Counted from the first letter of the stretch, positions 11,475-22,518 are shown. The stretch is 64,000 bases of DNA from Euptelea pleiosperma (GCA_035048495.1 CM068551.1:15688248-15752247), one strand, 5' to 3'. Translations and numbers: made by a program. The notes: generated from the sequence alone by a model not told the origin.

Positions 11475-11880
11475 TAGATGGTTTGACCTATACTTGTATG
11501 CATGGGGATCCCACCCATGTGTCTTGGATCTCTCATAGGGTTCGGCCAAGTGTCTTGGATCCCTCTTTAGGGTTCGACCTTGTGTCATGGATCCCTCATA
11601 GAGTTCGGCCATGACGTGTTGAATTCTCTTGCGATTTTCACTTATATTATTCATCGATGTTGATTGTGATATTTGGTCATGTCTTATTGATTATTATATC
11701 TAGATGGTTCAACCTATACTTGTATGCATGGGGATCCCACCCATGTGTCTTGGATCCCTCATAGGGTTCGGCCAAGTGTCTTGCATCCCTCTTTAGGGTT
11801 CGACCTTGTGTCATGGATCCCTCATAGGGTTCGGCCATGGTGTGTTGGATTGCCTTGTGATTTCTACTTATATTGTTCAT
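11475..11880 (+). repeat. Two tandem ~226-bp units with internal subrepeats
   Basis: The block beginning 'tagatggtttgacctatact' at 11475 recurs at 11701 with few differences. Within each unit the phrase 'cttggatccctcatagggtt' and variants are repeated about three times, mostly followed by 'cggccaagtgt'-like sequence. It is part of the nested LTR; open frames here on both strands are artefacts of the repeats. Confidence 0.75.
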
Positions 11881-14282
11881 CCGTGCTGATCGTGACCTTC
11901 GGTGTTTATTTCATGTTATTCATGTTTAACTCTAATTCGTTCCCATGTTATCACTTTTAATGATTATGTGTTTATTTTATATTCTTATTTAAATATTAAA
12001 TACATGTGTGCATATGCCATGTAATCCTAGTACCATCTTATTATCATACTATGATCATCACGTCATTTCATATAAGGGGTGCATAAGGGAACGGGATTGA
12101 AGTATATTATATACATTTATATTAGTTTTATCAATTAATCAGGGTTCGGTACCCTAGGGTGAAAGGCTCCAGACGTTATTATATCCTGCAGATGGGTTGA
12201 TGAGACCGCTCCCAGTGCGAGAAGGAGATGGAGACCCTATGTGGTTATGGGTACTAGTTGCATTTGCATCCCTTACTCATCTGCATTCATCCTCATATTC
12301 ATGCCATCCTTATTATACGATTGAGATGCATACCTTGATTAAAAAACTTGTATAGTATGATATCATACTATGCACACTGTTGTATTACTGGGCCTCGGCT
12401 CACGGTGCTACATCGATACCATTTTCAGATTTTGAGGAATCGGGTACGTGAGATGATTTTGAGACGAAAGACTCCGGTGCATTCGAGGAGATCGGCGAGG
12501 ATTTAGGAGTCGATCCCACACTTTAGAAAGTTGTATTTGATTATTTTATAACATTATTTATTTATTTTCACGGGCTTGTAAGCCTTTGATTGAGAGCATG
12601 TTCTCACCTCCTTCTCTCCACATTTAGTTGATTGATTAAATTATTTGAATTATAAATTATTCGAATTAATTGTTTTCTATATCTTTTCTTCTTTTACTTA
12701 GTGGGTTTTCGAATGAACCTTAGTAGTCTAATTGACCTAATTGGACCACTAGGGGACATTCATGGATCACCTCTGGGTTCGGGTACTGGTCGATCCACGG
12801 ATTTTCGGGTTGTATCTGGGTATCCAGATTCGAGGCGTGACAAGATAATTTAAACATACACATCACATAGGTAAATAATTATGGAATGATAAAATAGACA
12901 TGGTTAGAACCACTCACATTTTTTTTGGTTCTCTTTAATGGAGGTCGATAATTCGTCGATTTATAAGGTTATCGAATCGGACCCTCCTTTGAGTATGTTG
13001 TTCTACTCGGCGTCCCCTTCAATTTTTTCTTCTACCTCGAGTTCGATTAGAGTTCGGATCAAGACTTAATCGAAGCTTTTCTACTTCATTAATTGAGTTT
13101 AGTGGTGGGCTTTTTATAAAAGTTTAAAGAGATAAAAAGGAAAAAATTTGAGAAGAGAGAAGAGAGGTTTTTGAAAATAACAATGGGATCCAAAAAAGAT
13201 TGGCTATGAAAACTCTATTGGGCTGCCTTGTTTAAATAACACAGAGGGAGTGTTTGAAATTTGAAATTGAAGAGTTTCTCTTAAGTTGTTAAGCAACAAA
13301 AGGGAATTGGTGAAATTCGTAGCTTTCAAATTGGTGACTTTTTTAACCCTCTTAAACTCAAATTTTGAATTATTAATGGGTTAGAAATTGGCCCACGACC
13401 CATAAGTATCAACTAGGCTTCAATTAAGGTTATTATTAAGCCCAAAAAGCCTCAAAATTGCCCATACAGGCCCACCCAACAATTATAATCCAATTAATAA
13501 TATAATTATTAATATTAATAATTAAAATAGTTATTAATTATAATTATGTCATATTCTCTCGAAAGGTGGTGGTTTGATATAATTAATATATACGAGCATT
13601 AAACTATACATTATAATATATTAATACACACTAATCATTCATTAATTCATATCAATCATATCATATAATTTAAAAGTTCATAATTAATAAGATGTTGACA
13701 CTTGTCACTCACCTAAAATTCAAATAAAATATTCTAATACTCAAAATTTCAACAATTTATCAAAGTCCAAGAAAATGGTCAACCTTTCGTCGAATTGACT
13801 TGAAACTTGTTCTGCGGTCCCGTACTGATTTCAAATTTATTTAAAAATGTAAAATGACGGAAAATTCACAAATTCAAAAAAATATTTTTTTTGCCAAAAA
13901 TGTTTGTTACAATTTTAAAGTCCCTGTACAAGGTCCAGATACCCTAAGACGCGGGTCCCATCTAAAATTTAATCTAAAAATAATAAAAAATAAAGTTGGT
14001 CATATTATTGGATATTTAGAATCTATATTATTAGGTTTACGTACAGAAATTATTTTTAGAAAACTTATTACAAATTCTTTTTCTACAAAACATTTTTTGT
14101 TGATCACCCATACAGGGCCTAACTTAAAAAAAGCATTACAACCTGAACCAGATTAGTACATAAACAATGTTTCTTCAATCATCAAGAAGAATAATAAGTT
14201 AATTAATCATGTCATTATAGTCGACCTATTCGTGACAATGTAAATTCTAGCTAGACTTTCAAAGGCCTAGAATTGTCACTAC

Positions 14283-14613
14283 CATGGTTAAAAGAATGGC
14301 CATTATAAGGATGCGGACCCCACCCGTTATGTTATGTAACGTTTTAACGCCCTGAAAATAACGGCCATTATTTTTGTTATAATAGTACTTTTTAAATAAC
14401 GTCTGTTATAATGAATATAACAACCGTTATTTTTTAAAAAAAATGTTAAAAATAACGCGTGCTATATCCTCTATAAATTTATTGATAATTTGAATTGCAA
14501 CACCATTTTTCCACATTATTTTCCCATTTTTATGTGATTGCCTGTGTTACAATCCGTTATAATGGAAAATTGTAACGACTCCAGTCCGTTGTACCATCCC
14601 CTTTTAAACCTTG
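14283..14613. mobile_element. hAT-like MITE, CCGTTATAACGG family
   Basis: Termini CATGGTTAAAAG and CTTTTAAACCTTG; flanks GTCACTAC (14275..14282) and GTCACTAG (14614..14621) form an 8-bp duplication with one mismatch. The body contains many taacg / cgttat words, including 'taacggccattatt' and 'ccgttataatgg'. Confidence 0.75.
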
Positions 14614-14851
14614 GTCACTAGGTTGATTAAACCACAATCCATTGCTAACTTGATCGACCAACTCATTGGAAATGCATAGTTTGCAAAGCACTCAGTCTAC
14701 AGAGGCAATTATATCCCCTAATTTTGGAGCTCTTTTGGTAACCTGGGCCTGGCCAATATTGGGTGGTTTTTAGAGTTGAAATGGAAATCCATTAACCCAA
14801 GAGCTAAACGGAGATGGCCACGACCTTGCCTCAAGAAGCGAAGGTCCTGAG

Positions 14852-15492
14852 TAAGGTTTAAAAGGGACTGTTATAACGGTATAATGGACTGAGGGTGTTA
14901 CCGTTTTTTCCACTATAACAAATTGCAACGTTCAGGGGGTAAAAATAGAAAATAACGGAAAATACGGTGCTAAAATTCAAAATTTGAGTTTCAAATTTTC
15001 AATTCCCGCTATGCCTCATCCTAGTAGGGGTCTATGTCATTGGGCCAACTAAACTTGGTCTGATCTAGTGTGCGTCTGCTCCTGTTCGGGCTCACTCAAC
15101 AGAAAGCTAACTATCTTCTCCTGCTTTAGCTTGAGCCCACCTGGACAGACTCTCGACAGGCATCACTAGTCATTTCACCCTTCTTTGATCTCTAAACCCC
15201 ACCCGTCACATCTGAAGGAAAGGAAACTGATCGCAATCCTGACCAACCATCCTTCCCTGTCTGCTTGCACGCTAGTCAATCCCAATATTGTTGAGGAAGC
15301 GGCATTAGAACTCAAATCTCCAAGTCCATCTGTTTCAACGATAGGAAGTAGGTATGAGCTGAAGAAAGTATGTTGCTAAGCCTTCTGACTCCATAACGGA
15401 AAATAACGGCAGTTATAACGAAAATGGTACTTACATAACGTAATGGGGGAGGTCTGAATCCGTTATAACGGCCATTATTTAAACCATATATG
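14852..15492. mobile_element. hAT-like MITE split by an unrelated ~390-bp insert
   Basis: Left part begins TAAGGTTTAAAAGGGACTG with 'ttataacggtataatggact'; the right part (about 15393 on) carries 'ccataacggaaaataacggc' and ends in 'ttatttaaaccatatatg'. The flanks GTCCTGAG and GTCCTAGT are only partly alike. About 15004..15392 in between does not match the family and has no recognisable identity. Confidence 0.5.
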
Positions 15493-15638
15493 GTCCTAGT
15501 TCGACTTCCCCTTGGGCCATCCCTAAGGGATTTATCCAATTTTACTTGACACTTGTGGAAGGATACACCTGTCCTTAGGACCAATCAGATGCTTTAAGAG
15601 GCCCGGATACCCTCGCATTCAAATAATCATAATAATAA

Positions 15639-15896
15639 GGGATTTTTAGATTGTCCCCCTTACTTAATTTTTTTATGCAATTTGCATCTCCAATGTTTTT
15701 AAAATATTTGCGTCTCACCCTTTGACCATGTTCAACGCCGTTGACCATGCATAGACGCCCATTACTGGTCTCCGGATGAACATCCCAATATTTTTTTAAA
15801 TGCCTATAATGACCTTGGGTGAGACACAAATATTTTAAAAACATTGGGCACGATGCAAATTGCATCAATAAATTAAGAGGGACAAGCCAAAAATCC
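15639..15896. mobile_element. Palindromic MITE, separate family
   Basis: An almost full-length inverted repeat: left 'ggatttttagattgtccccc', 'atgcaatttgcatc', 'tgtttttaaaatatttg' and 'gtctcaccctttgacca' are mirrored on the right by 'gaccttgggtgagac', 'caaatattttaaaaaca', 'gatgcaaattgcatc' and 'gggacaagccaaaaatcc'. No certain target duplication. It would form a long hairpin if transcribed. Confidence 0.6.
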
Positions 15897-15984
15897 ATTT
15901 TCCTTATAAGAAACTAGGGGGCTAGCATGCCGCTCACACATCACTCACATGGTGCTCACCTTCACAGGTTATTAAGCACGCTGA

Positions 15985-16140
15985 TGTCCCTGGACCACAA
16001 TATGAGTCATGTGGCACACTCTTAGAGGTCACTAATTGTACGGATGTTGGCCCATTGCTAGGTGGAGCTACGTACCAAATATCAGCCTGATTAATGATTT
16101 CAAACCATTGGATCTTTGTACCCCAAATAATGCTCAAATT
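15985..16140 (+). mobile_element. Half of a MULE-type MITE (arm only)
   Basis: Contains the family core: 'atgtggcacactcttagagg', 'gtacggatgttggcccattg', 'accaaatatcagcctgatta' and 'ccattggatct'. No matching second arm nearby. Confidence 0.35.
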
Positions 16141-18513
16141 CTATGGATAAAATCAACCCAAGAAAATGACTCTAATTTAATGTGTAAAAAATTAACAAGC
16201 AGGCTAATGTTTTACATGGGCTTGGGCCCTCTCCTTTATACCTTGGGCTTGAGCACCTATACGAATAAAAAATTGATGTAGGCCCATTAAAGATTATTAA
16301 ATAAACAGTATACATATAAAAAACCCAAAATGCCATCATACTTGTGGAGCCCTCCTTAATAGGTTATTAACTCAAAGAAATATGATAACTCTCCAATGAA
16401 AATGGAGGAAAATTGTATAAAATAATGACTCGTCAGACATCCCATACTTTTTAGCCCTTCAAAAAGCCCCATTGAGCCTTAGAGTTTCAAAAAGGTGAAG
16501 ACTCCCTCATCCCAATTCTCTTTTCTCCAATTTTTGCTGCTCCACGCCTAAGGTTCTTGTGCTCATGAATTGCATTTTCTACACTCTAAGGTCAACAATG
16601 AATCACCTAAAACATGAATATAAGTATGTGATTTAATTTATTATTGATTTCATATTAGTATGTATGAAAACGATCTTGTTGAGATCATGAATTGTTCGCA
16701 TAATTGTTCATGCTATTTGTATATTTTCTTACGTAAATGTCTTTGGATCAAAACCCGATGAGAATCGTCATTCTCATCACCAAGTGTCACTAATGATACT
16801 GCTACTACAAACCATAACCGTCCACAAAACTCTATCATGAATACGAATTTGGTTCGATAAAATTGAACCAAATTAAGGGATCAAAGAAAACTATTTGGAG
16901 ATCTCATAATTGAGAAGAAAATTGCATTCGAAAAAAAATCAAATATCTCTTATAGTTTTGGTCAATTAAATGGGTTGAGGAGTTTTGAATGATTTCTATA
17001 TTATCTCATATTTTGATTGAGAGATTGTTCGTGATAGAACACGAGGAAGATGAAGCCCTGAAATGTCATTAATGGCAAAATAAATTTTTTTGAAAGGATG
17101 ATCAAAACTATAATTATGAGAAATTTTATTTGCACCCCACAAATTCAAAAGGCAACCCACGTCCCCTTTTTTCCTTAGTTTTTGACGAAAATGCCCTATT
17201 TCAAAGCACCCCACTTAAACCACATGAAAGCAACCACGAGTTGTAGACCAAGATATGTCTTCAATCAAAGATGGAAAAAAAAAACACATGTAAATTAGAG
17301 GAAACCATGAAAACTCTGCAATCAAGCAAACAAAAAGGAATCCATGAAATTAAGATTATAGCCCATGCATCAGAAACAATTAAAAAAACAAACAAGGCCA
17401 TAAAAAATTCATTAATACATTAAAGGAGAAAAAGAAAAAGAAAAGACAAGAAATCTCACTCACTGTCTCTAGGGATTATGACCTTTAAAAGCATTCTCCT
17501 TCACGAAGTCATAGATTTGAAATTCATAAATCTCTGTAAAAACGTAAGGTTTTCAAAAAAAAAATCAAACCCTAACCCTAACGATTCGTGAAATTTGCCT
17601 AAGTGAGTGTGTGTGTGTGTGTGTGTGTGAGTGAGAGAGAGAGAGAGAGAAGGTTGTTGGAGAGGAAGAGAAGAATCGGGGGTTTCATTGGAGAGGAGGA
17701 ATAGGAAGGGAGTTGTTGTGGGGTGTTTTGAGGGGGGTTCAATAAGTTGAAATTTTTTGGTGGGGTGCTTTCAATAAGTGGGGTTGGTTTCACAATTTGT
17801 GGTGTTTCCCCACATGATCGATATGAATTTTGTTGAGAGCTTTGTTTTCACAATTTGTTAGTAGGTGGCGTTTGGTAAATTAAGTTATCAGATCTAAGAG
17901 TTTAAAGTGCTCAAGGTCTGATAGCTTAATAACTTATGACTGAATTGGATTGTTTGATAAAGGTCTTAAGTCTTAAAGTTAAGTCAAAGGCATTGTGGGT
18001 ATTTTGAAATATTTATTAGGATACTTTGGTAAGTTTTTAAAAGAGAAAGCTTTAAGAAAAGGGCATTATAGGTATTTAAAAGAGAATCTGATATTAAATT
18101 TCTCCTTTGGAGGGGAAAAAAGTTGAAAAAAAAGAGACACGCGGTATGTTTCATTGAGCAAAGTCTAATCAAGATATAGATAGTTTTATAAATTCTAGGA
18201 GATCTCAAGTGTTCAAAGTCTTTGAAGTCATGTTCTTTTTCAAGAGCACTCATAAGTCATAACTTTAGATTATTCAATTAGAACAAAAGATTAGTCAACC
18301 AAGATAGCACATAGTCAATATATTAATAGGCAATCTTACTATCATCCCTAGGTGGCCGTTGTCCCAATGGTCAGACCGCTTGATGCTCCTCGATATTCAC
18401 ACCACACAACCCCCGAAGATCATCTAGCTTCGTGGACCTAGGGATGACGATCATCCTCAGAATGATAGCATCATTTTCTTATATTAATTTGTAGGGGGTT
18501 AACTATTATAACA
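16141..18513. other. Intergenic sequence, no gene recognised
   Basis: Mostly AT-rich. It holds the GT/GA microsatellite at 17602 and a segment near 17870 beginning 'ggcgtttggtaaattaagtt' that resembles ends of plant MITEs, but no partner end or duplication was confirmed. Open frames on the minus strand are low-complexity. Confidence 0.35.
17602..17651. repeat. (GT)n-(GA)n compound microsatellite
   Basis: About eleven GT repeats followed by gtga and about ten GA repeats. Confidence 0.9.
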
Positions 18514-18900
18514 GGGAAAAATCTATGATACAGACATCTGTACCAAATTTTTGATACAGATGTCCTTCAAATTGCCACGTAGTAGACTCTTTCGGGCCCA
18601 CTGGCCCTCAGAATGTTTGGTCCACACCTTGGTGGATCCACACACCAAAATCAGTGTGATTAGTTATTCCTAGCCAGTGGATTTGAGCACATTTTCATCA
18701 TGGGCTTGAAGCCAACTCATAGGCTGGTTCATAAAGCCCAAGATGAAAAAGTTCTCAAATCCTACGGCTAGAAATCACCAATCACATTGATTTTTGGTGT
18801 GTAGGTCTATCATAGTGTGGGCCAAACATTCAGGGGTAAGTGGGCCCGAACAAGTCTACTACGTTTAAATTTGAGAGACTTCTACATCAAAGAACTGCCC
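18514..18900. mobile_element. MULE-type MITE, GGGAAAAATC family, copy 1
   Basis: Left end GGGAAAAATCTATGATACAG; right end ...ACTTCTACATCAAAGAACTGCCC. The two arms pair over most of the element (for example 'cgtagtagactctttcgggc' with 'gcccgaacaagtctactacg'). Flanking TTATAACA and TGATAACA differ by one base, a degraded target duplication. Very similar to the copy at 19193. Confidence 0.65.
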
Positions 18901-19192
18901 TGATAACAGGAACATAAAAATATGAGTGTTTTTTTCCATCATTAAAGAAACATTTTGTTGACAAAGTTTATTTTCTGCATTATTAAACCTTTTAATGTCA
19001 TCCCATCACCACGTGTAAGTGGATGACTGGTAGGGCCTAACAATAACCCGTAACAGCAAAAAGAAAAGGGCAAAAAAAGGGGAAATTTATTATGCTGTGG
19101 CCCATTTTTTCAACGATGTTGCTGCATGTATCGCCTATCAAAACATTGATGGCGATACCCACTTGGGAACCCTAAATTTCCAATTTCCAAAT

Positions 19193-19601
19193 GGGAAAAA
19201 TCTATGATACCGACTTCTATATTTTGATGCAAAAGTCCCTCAATTTGCCACGTAGTAGACACTTTCGGGCCCATTGCCCCCTAATGTTTGACCCACATCT
19301 TGGTGGACACACACACCAAAAATCAATGTGATTAGTGATTCCTAGCCATTGGATTTGAGCACTTTTTCATCATGGGCTTAGAACCAACTCATAGGCCTGT
19401 CCATAAAGCCCATGACAAAAAAGTGCTCAAATCCTACGGCTAGAAATTACCAATCACACTGATTTTTGGTGTGTAGGTTGATCATTAGTGTGGGCTAGAC
19501 ATTCAAGGGGCAAGTGGGCCCGTACGAGTCTATTATGTTGCAATTCGAGGGACTTCTGCATCAAAATTTTGATGCAGAAGTCCTGCGTCAAAGACCAGCC
19601 C
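19193..19601. mobile_element. MULE-type MITE, GGGAAAAATC family, copy 2
   Basis: Left end GGGAAAAATCTATGATACCG, right end ...GACCAGCCC. It is flanked by a perfect 9-bp target duplication, TTTCCAAAT, at 19184..19192 and 19602..19610. The arms are inverted copies for more than 150 bp, each with the core 'gatttttggtgtgtaggt' / 'caccaaaaatcaatgtgatt'. Nine-base duplications and long inverted arms indicate a Mutator-like, non-autonomous element. Confidence 0.8.
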
Positions 19602-19960
19602 TTTCCAAATGAGGTCCAAAAAAAGTCCATTTATAATATGATCAAGGTCAGTCCATGAGTGGGTAGGTGGGAGTTTGGAACACATCAAATTGTGAGAATT
19701 AGGGGGCGTTTGGAAAGCGAGTGTTAGAATCCCGCTCAGTCGCCCACTCAATATTGCGCTTTCAGAAATCACATCGAAAGAAACCCGAGAGGAAGATGCA
19801 TTTTACAGTTTTTTATGCAAAATTTTGCATTTTTTTCTAGCACAGAAATGACAATCCAAACAGTGTCTAATTATTTAAATTTTAAACAACTTCAAAGTGG
19901 GTTCAAGTTGTGGCCAAACAATAATTAATTTTGAATTTTGTCCCCATTGGAGATCTATTT

Positions 19961-20238
19961 CAAGGTTTAAAAAACGGCCGTTATAACGAAAATAACGGCC
20001 GTTATTTTCCGTTATAATGAAATAACGACCGTTATTTTCTGGAAAATTTTGTGAAAAAAAATGGCCGTTATTTTCCGTTATTTTCCATTTTTGAAATTTT
20101 GAAATTCAAAGTTTGAATTTCAGCGCCATTTTTCCGTTATTTTTCCGTTTTTGCCCCTGAGCGTTTTTTTCGTTATAACGGAAAAATTGTAATGCCCCCA
20201 GTCCGTTATACCGTTATAATGGTCCCCTTTAAACCTTG
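19961..20238. mobile_element. hAT-like MITE, CCGTTATAACGG family, best-preserved copy
   Basis: Termini CAAGGTTTAAA and TTTAAACCTTG are perfect inverted repeats. The target duplication ATCTATTT is perfect (19953..19960 and 20239..20246). The 278-bp body is a dense array of ccgttat and taacgg words, several fused into palindromes. This copy defines the family for the window. Confidence 0.85.
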
Positions 20239-20249
20239 ATCTATTTAGC

Positions 20250-20745
20250 TTCAGTCACTGGATCGAATTAACCCGAAAATCCAATCCGAACTTATAATTT
20301 CGGGTCAGGAACCACCTATATTAATATTCCTATCAGATCAGTATCGGATCCATGTATGCTAATCCAATTCTTATTAGATCGGTACCAGATAGGGCTTGTA
20401 CCGATCCGATATATATCTATATATAAATAATAATAATATTATATTACTTAAATATAATATAATATGTCATATTATAATTATCAACGAAATTTTACCCTTT
20501 TATATGTATTTTTATGTTATTATTGTACAAAACTTCAATTTTGAGTAGATAAAATATATAATTTAATTACAAAATTTCTTTTTGTTTTAGTGGATTGGAT
20601 CCAGAACTATATTCTTTCAATTGGATTGATTCTTGATGACATAATATCTTATCGGATCGGATCTGAATCGGTTTATTTTCTTATCGGATCGGGTCCGGAT
20701 CAGCACTGATCTGACTTGAACCAGATCCATTGAGGCCCCTTATTG
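20250..20745. other. GATCGG-rich repeat-like segment
   Basis: Repeated gatcgg / ggatcgg words at both ends ('attagatcggtaccagatag' and 'cttatcggatcgggtccgga') around a very AT-rich centre. Possibly a degenerate short element; termini not resolved. Confidence 0.25.
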
Positions 20746-21470
20746 GATCATTACTCTCCAGGATAAACTTACAAGTACAACCAAACAAGCCCTAATCCCC
20801 CTCCCCACCAATTAAAGCTTCCTTAGTTTCATCCCACCCTTAAAGTTTCATCTGTCTATAGGTAGACTCCATCCTATCCCATAAACATTTGTCTTAAAGA
20901 AACCCCAAAAAGCGTAAAATCCGGCCAAAAATAAATAAAAAATTTAACGGAGCCCGAGAAATTCCCAAGGCGGCGAGAAGAACGGGAGACACCATGTGCA
21001 ACATTAAAAAATTTCGTCTCCAGTCCTGTCTCTATTTATTACGGAGACACAAAATTTATGTGTCCACATCCCACCCTCCAAATATGACCCACCTGGGCCG
21101 TTCATTTGATGGGCCCAGAAGATGTCTTCTTGTAGCATGCTCTTAAGTCCTAACATCCGCTTCGAAGGTCAAAGACGAAATAAAACTAAAACGGTAATGC
21201 GGGTTTTCTGGATTGCCCGTCCATGATTGAAGTCTAGACAGGCTGGATTTCTTTCAACTGGTCATTGAGGTTGTAGGCTCAGAGGGCCCCATGTGCTTAG
21301 TCACTCTATACCCTCTTCCATGTGGCACACTCCAGCGGGCCCAATAGCCCGGTAATACATTGCTTCATATAACACTTGACCTAAAAGGCGTACAAAGGTC
21401 ACATATTTCTACGTAAGGGTGGCTCCGGTCCAGATATGCCACATGGCCCACTCTTTCGAGCTATCCATGT
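20746..21470. other. No recognisable feature
   Basis: Intergenic sequence about 0.8-1.5 kb upstream of the DENN gene. Nothing supported. Confidence 0.4.
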
Positions 21471-21532
21471 ATATTTGGCCCACCTATGTTTCCTAAACAA
21501 GATATTTGGCCCACCTATGTTTCCTAAACAAG
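21471..21532. repeat. Perfect 31-bp tandem duplication
   Basis: The unit beginning 'atatttggcccacctatgtt' occurs at 21471..21501 and again, identical, at 21502..21532. Confidence 0.9.
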
Positions 21533-21952
21533 TCTCACATTGTCTCGAGCGAGGTGGGCCGATCCCATTCTGGATTGGACCAATCCAAATCAAGATTGGA
21601 GCTCATTGATCCAGCCTCTGATCCCGAGACTTCGAACCATGGGTCTAATATGGACAAGGGCACTGTTGACGTGGCCAATTCAGAGAGTCTTAAATCTGAT
21701 GGACTGTCTAGATTGTTGACGCCAGCACTCCACAAGGTAAGAAAACAGAGCCTTTCCATGGAAGAAATATGGACGGGCAGTCCAGAAAACCTTACCCCTA
21801 GAAAAGGAGAGGTGGTTAATAACTGCCTGGAAAGAAAATTAAAAGCAGTTCTGAATCTGAACCGGTTGGGAATCTTAATTCGTAGGGACCCACCCTTAAG
21901 TGGTCTTGATGTGGACCACCTGGAGCCACTTGTAAACGACACGCGGTCTTAA
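21506..21952 (+). other. Unrecognised open stretch without ATG start
   Basis: About 148 codons stay open on the + strand, without an ATG at the 5' end. The translation includes 'DPETSNHGSNMDKGTVD' and 'KVRKQSLSMEEIWTGSPE', which look protein-like rather than low-complexity. The opposite strand is also open for 135 codons, which weakens the case. It could be an exon or pseudogene fragment; I recognise no family. Confidence 0.2.
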
Positions 21953-21976
21953 GTTGAGACTGGAGACTGAACCGGA

Positions 21977-22307
21977 GCATTTTTCCCTGTGGAGTGTGCC
22001 ACCTGCAGACTCTTTCAGGTCCATGCTTTGATTGGTCCACCACGTGATGGACCTACACACCAAAATCCAGCCTGATTGGTGATCTCTAGCCGTTGTATTC
22101 GCACATTTTTCGTGGGATGATTTTTAGCCGTTGGATGTTTATATTCTTCTGGATACTCAGATTGAATGGCAAGAAATCACCAATCAGGATGGATTTTGGT
22201 ATGTAGGCCCATCACGTGGTGAACCAATCATCCATAGGTCAGTGGGCTCAAATGAGCCTATAGGTGACACGTTCGTATGCGCTCCACAGTTCCACAGGGA
22301 AAGGTGC
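21977..22307. mobile_element. Palindromic MITE next to the DENN gene 5' end
   Basis: Inverted arms: GCATTTTTCCCTGTGGAG on the left against CCACAGGGAAAGGTGC on the right, continuing through 'ggtccaccacgtgatgg' versus 'ccatcacgtggtgaacc' and 'cagcctgattggtgat' versus 'atcaccaatcaggatgg'. It shares the core of the MULE-type MITEs at 18514 and 19193. No exact target duplication. It ends only a few tens to a few hundred bases before the likely transcription start of the DENN gene. Confidence 0.6.
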
Positions 22308-22518
22308 TCCACAGACTAATTTTTCCCTAGTATTGCATGCTGCATATTAATACAAAGAGAGCATAATAAATAGAGTAAAAAGAGAGAACAAGTTGGGTGA
22401 TGAATCTCCCTTTCTCTTCTGCTTGTATGACCTGTTGTTTTTGGCCTCTCTCTTCTCTCTATTTCTCTCTACGCAGGAATCGCTGTGCGGAGAACGACAC
22501 CCTAGAAATGCAGAACAG
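22308..22518 (+). promoter_or_regulatory. Core promoter and 5' UTR exon 1 of the DENN gene (inferred)
   Basis: AT-rich sequence with TATA-like candidates ('catattaata' near 22343, 'ataataaatag' near 22363) is followed by a strongly pyrimidine-rich leader ('cctctctcttctctctattt', about 22444) and a donor-like site AACAG|GTTAA at 22518/22519. An acceptor (CTGCATTCAG at 22774) would remove a 256-bp leader intron before the ATG at 22931. The transcription start is not determined. Confidence 0.35.

Larger units (their letters stand above)
9516..12842. mobile_element. Nested solo LTR, same family, opposite orientation
   Basis: Bounded by TGTAATACCCCGAAC on the left and CGAGGCGTGACA on the right, giving TG...CA ends. 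A 4-bp AGAT occurs immediately outside both ends (9512..9515 and 12843..12846). It interrupts the LTR that runs from 7551 to ~14140 and is an inverted relative of it. It contains two blocks of tandem repeats (10818..11390, 11475..11880). About 3.3 kb with no coding sequence fits a large gypsy LTR left after LTR-LTR recombination. Confidence 0.6.
7551..14140 (+). mobile_element. Large LTR (solo or remnant) split by a second LTR
   Basis: Starts TGTCACTCCTTAGTTACGG and appears to end near GCATTACA (14133..14140). Segment by segment it matches the reverse complement of the LTR at 9516..12842: the 7560-7660 block (with 'gatccatgaatgtcccctag') matches 12730-12840, the 9060-9150 block matches 12130-12270, the 12940-13050 block matches 10440-10600, and 13370-13490 matches 10170-10280. 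Without the 3.3-kb insert its length is about 3.26 kb, close to its relative. No internal gag or pol is present, so it is probably a solo LTR of a gypsy-type element. No clear target duplication. Confidence 0.55.

Noticed and set aside
11573..11640. tRNA-like 'gggttcgac' box
   Set aside because: Repeated within the LTR subrepeats; no cloverleaf or A box is visible.
11442..11960. Several ORFs on both strands around 11.4-12.0 kb
   Set aside because: They are produced by the 226-bp tandem repeats and read similar peptides on both strands; no gene.
13854..14156. 100-codon ORF suggesting an organellar or protein-coding insertion
   Set aside because: AT-rich, lysine/isoleucine-rich translation with no motif; it lies at the end of the large LTR and matches no organelle gene that I know.
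17599..17793. Minus-strand ORF of 64 codons
   Set aside because: Translation of the GT/GA microsatellite and low-complexity flank ([17 protein letters not shown]).
21535..21942. 135-codon minus-strand ORF
   Set aside because: Antisense to an equally open + strand stretch; no ATG context, motif or promoter.
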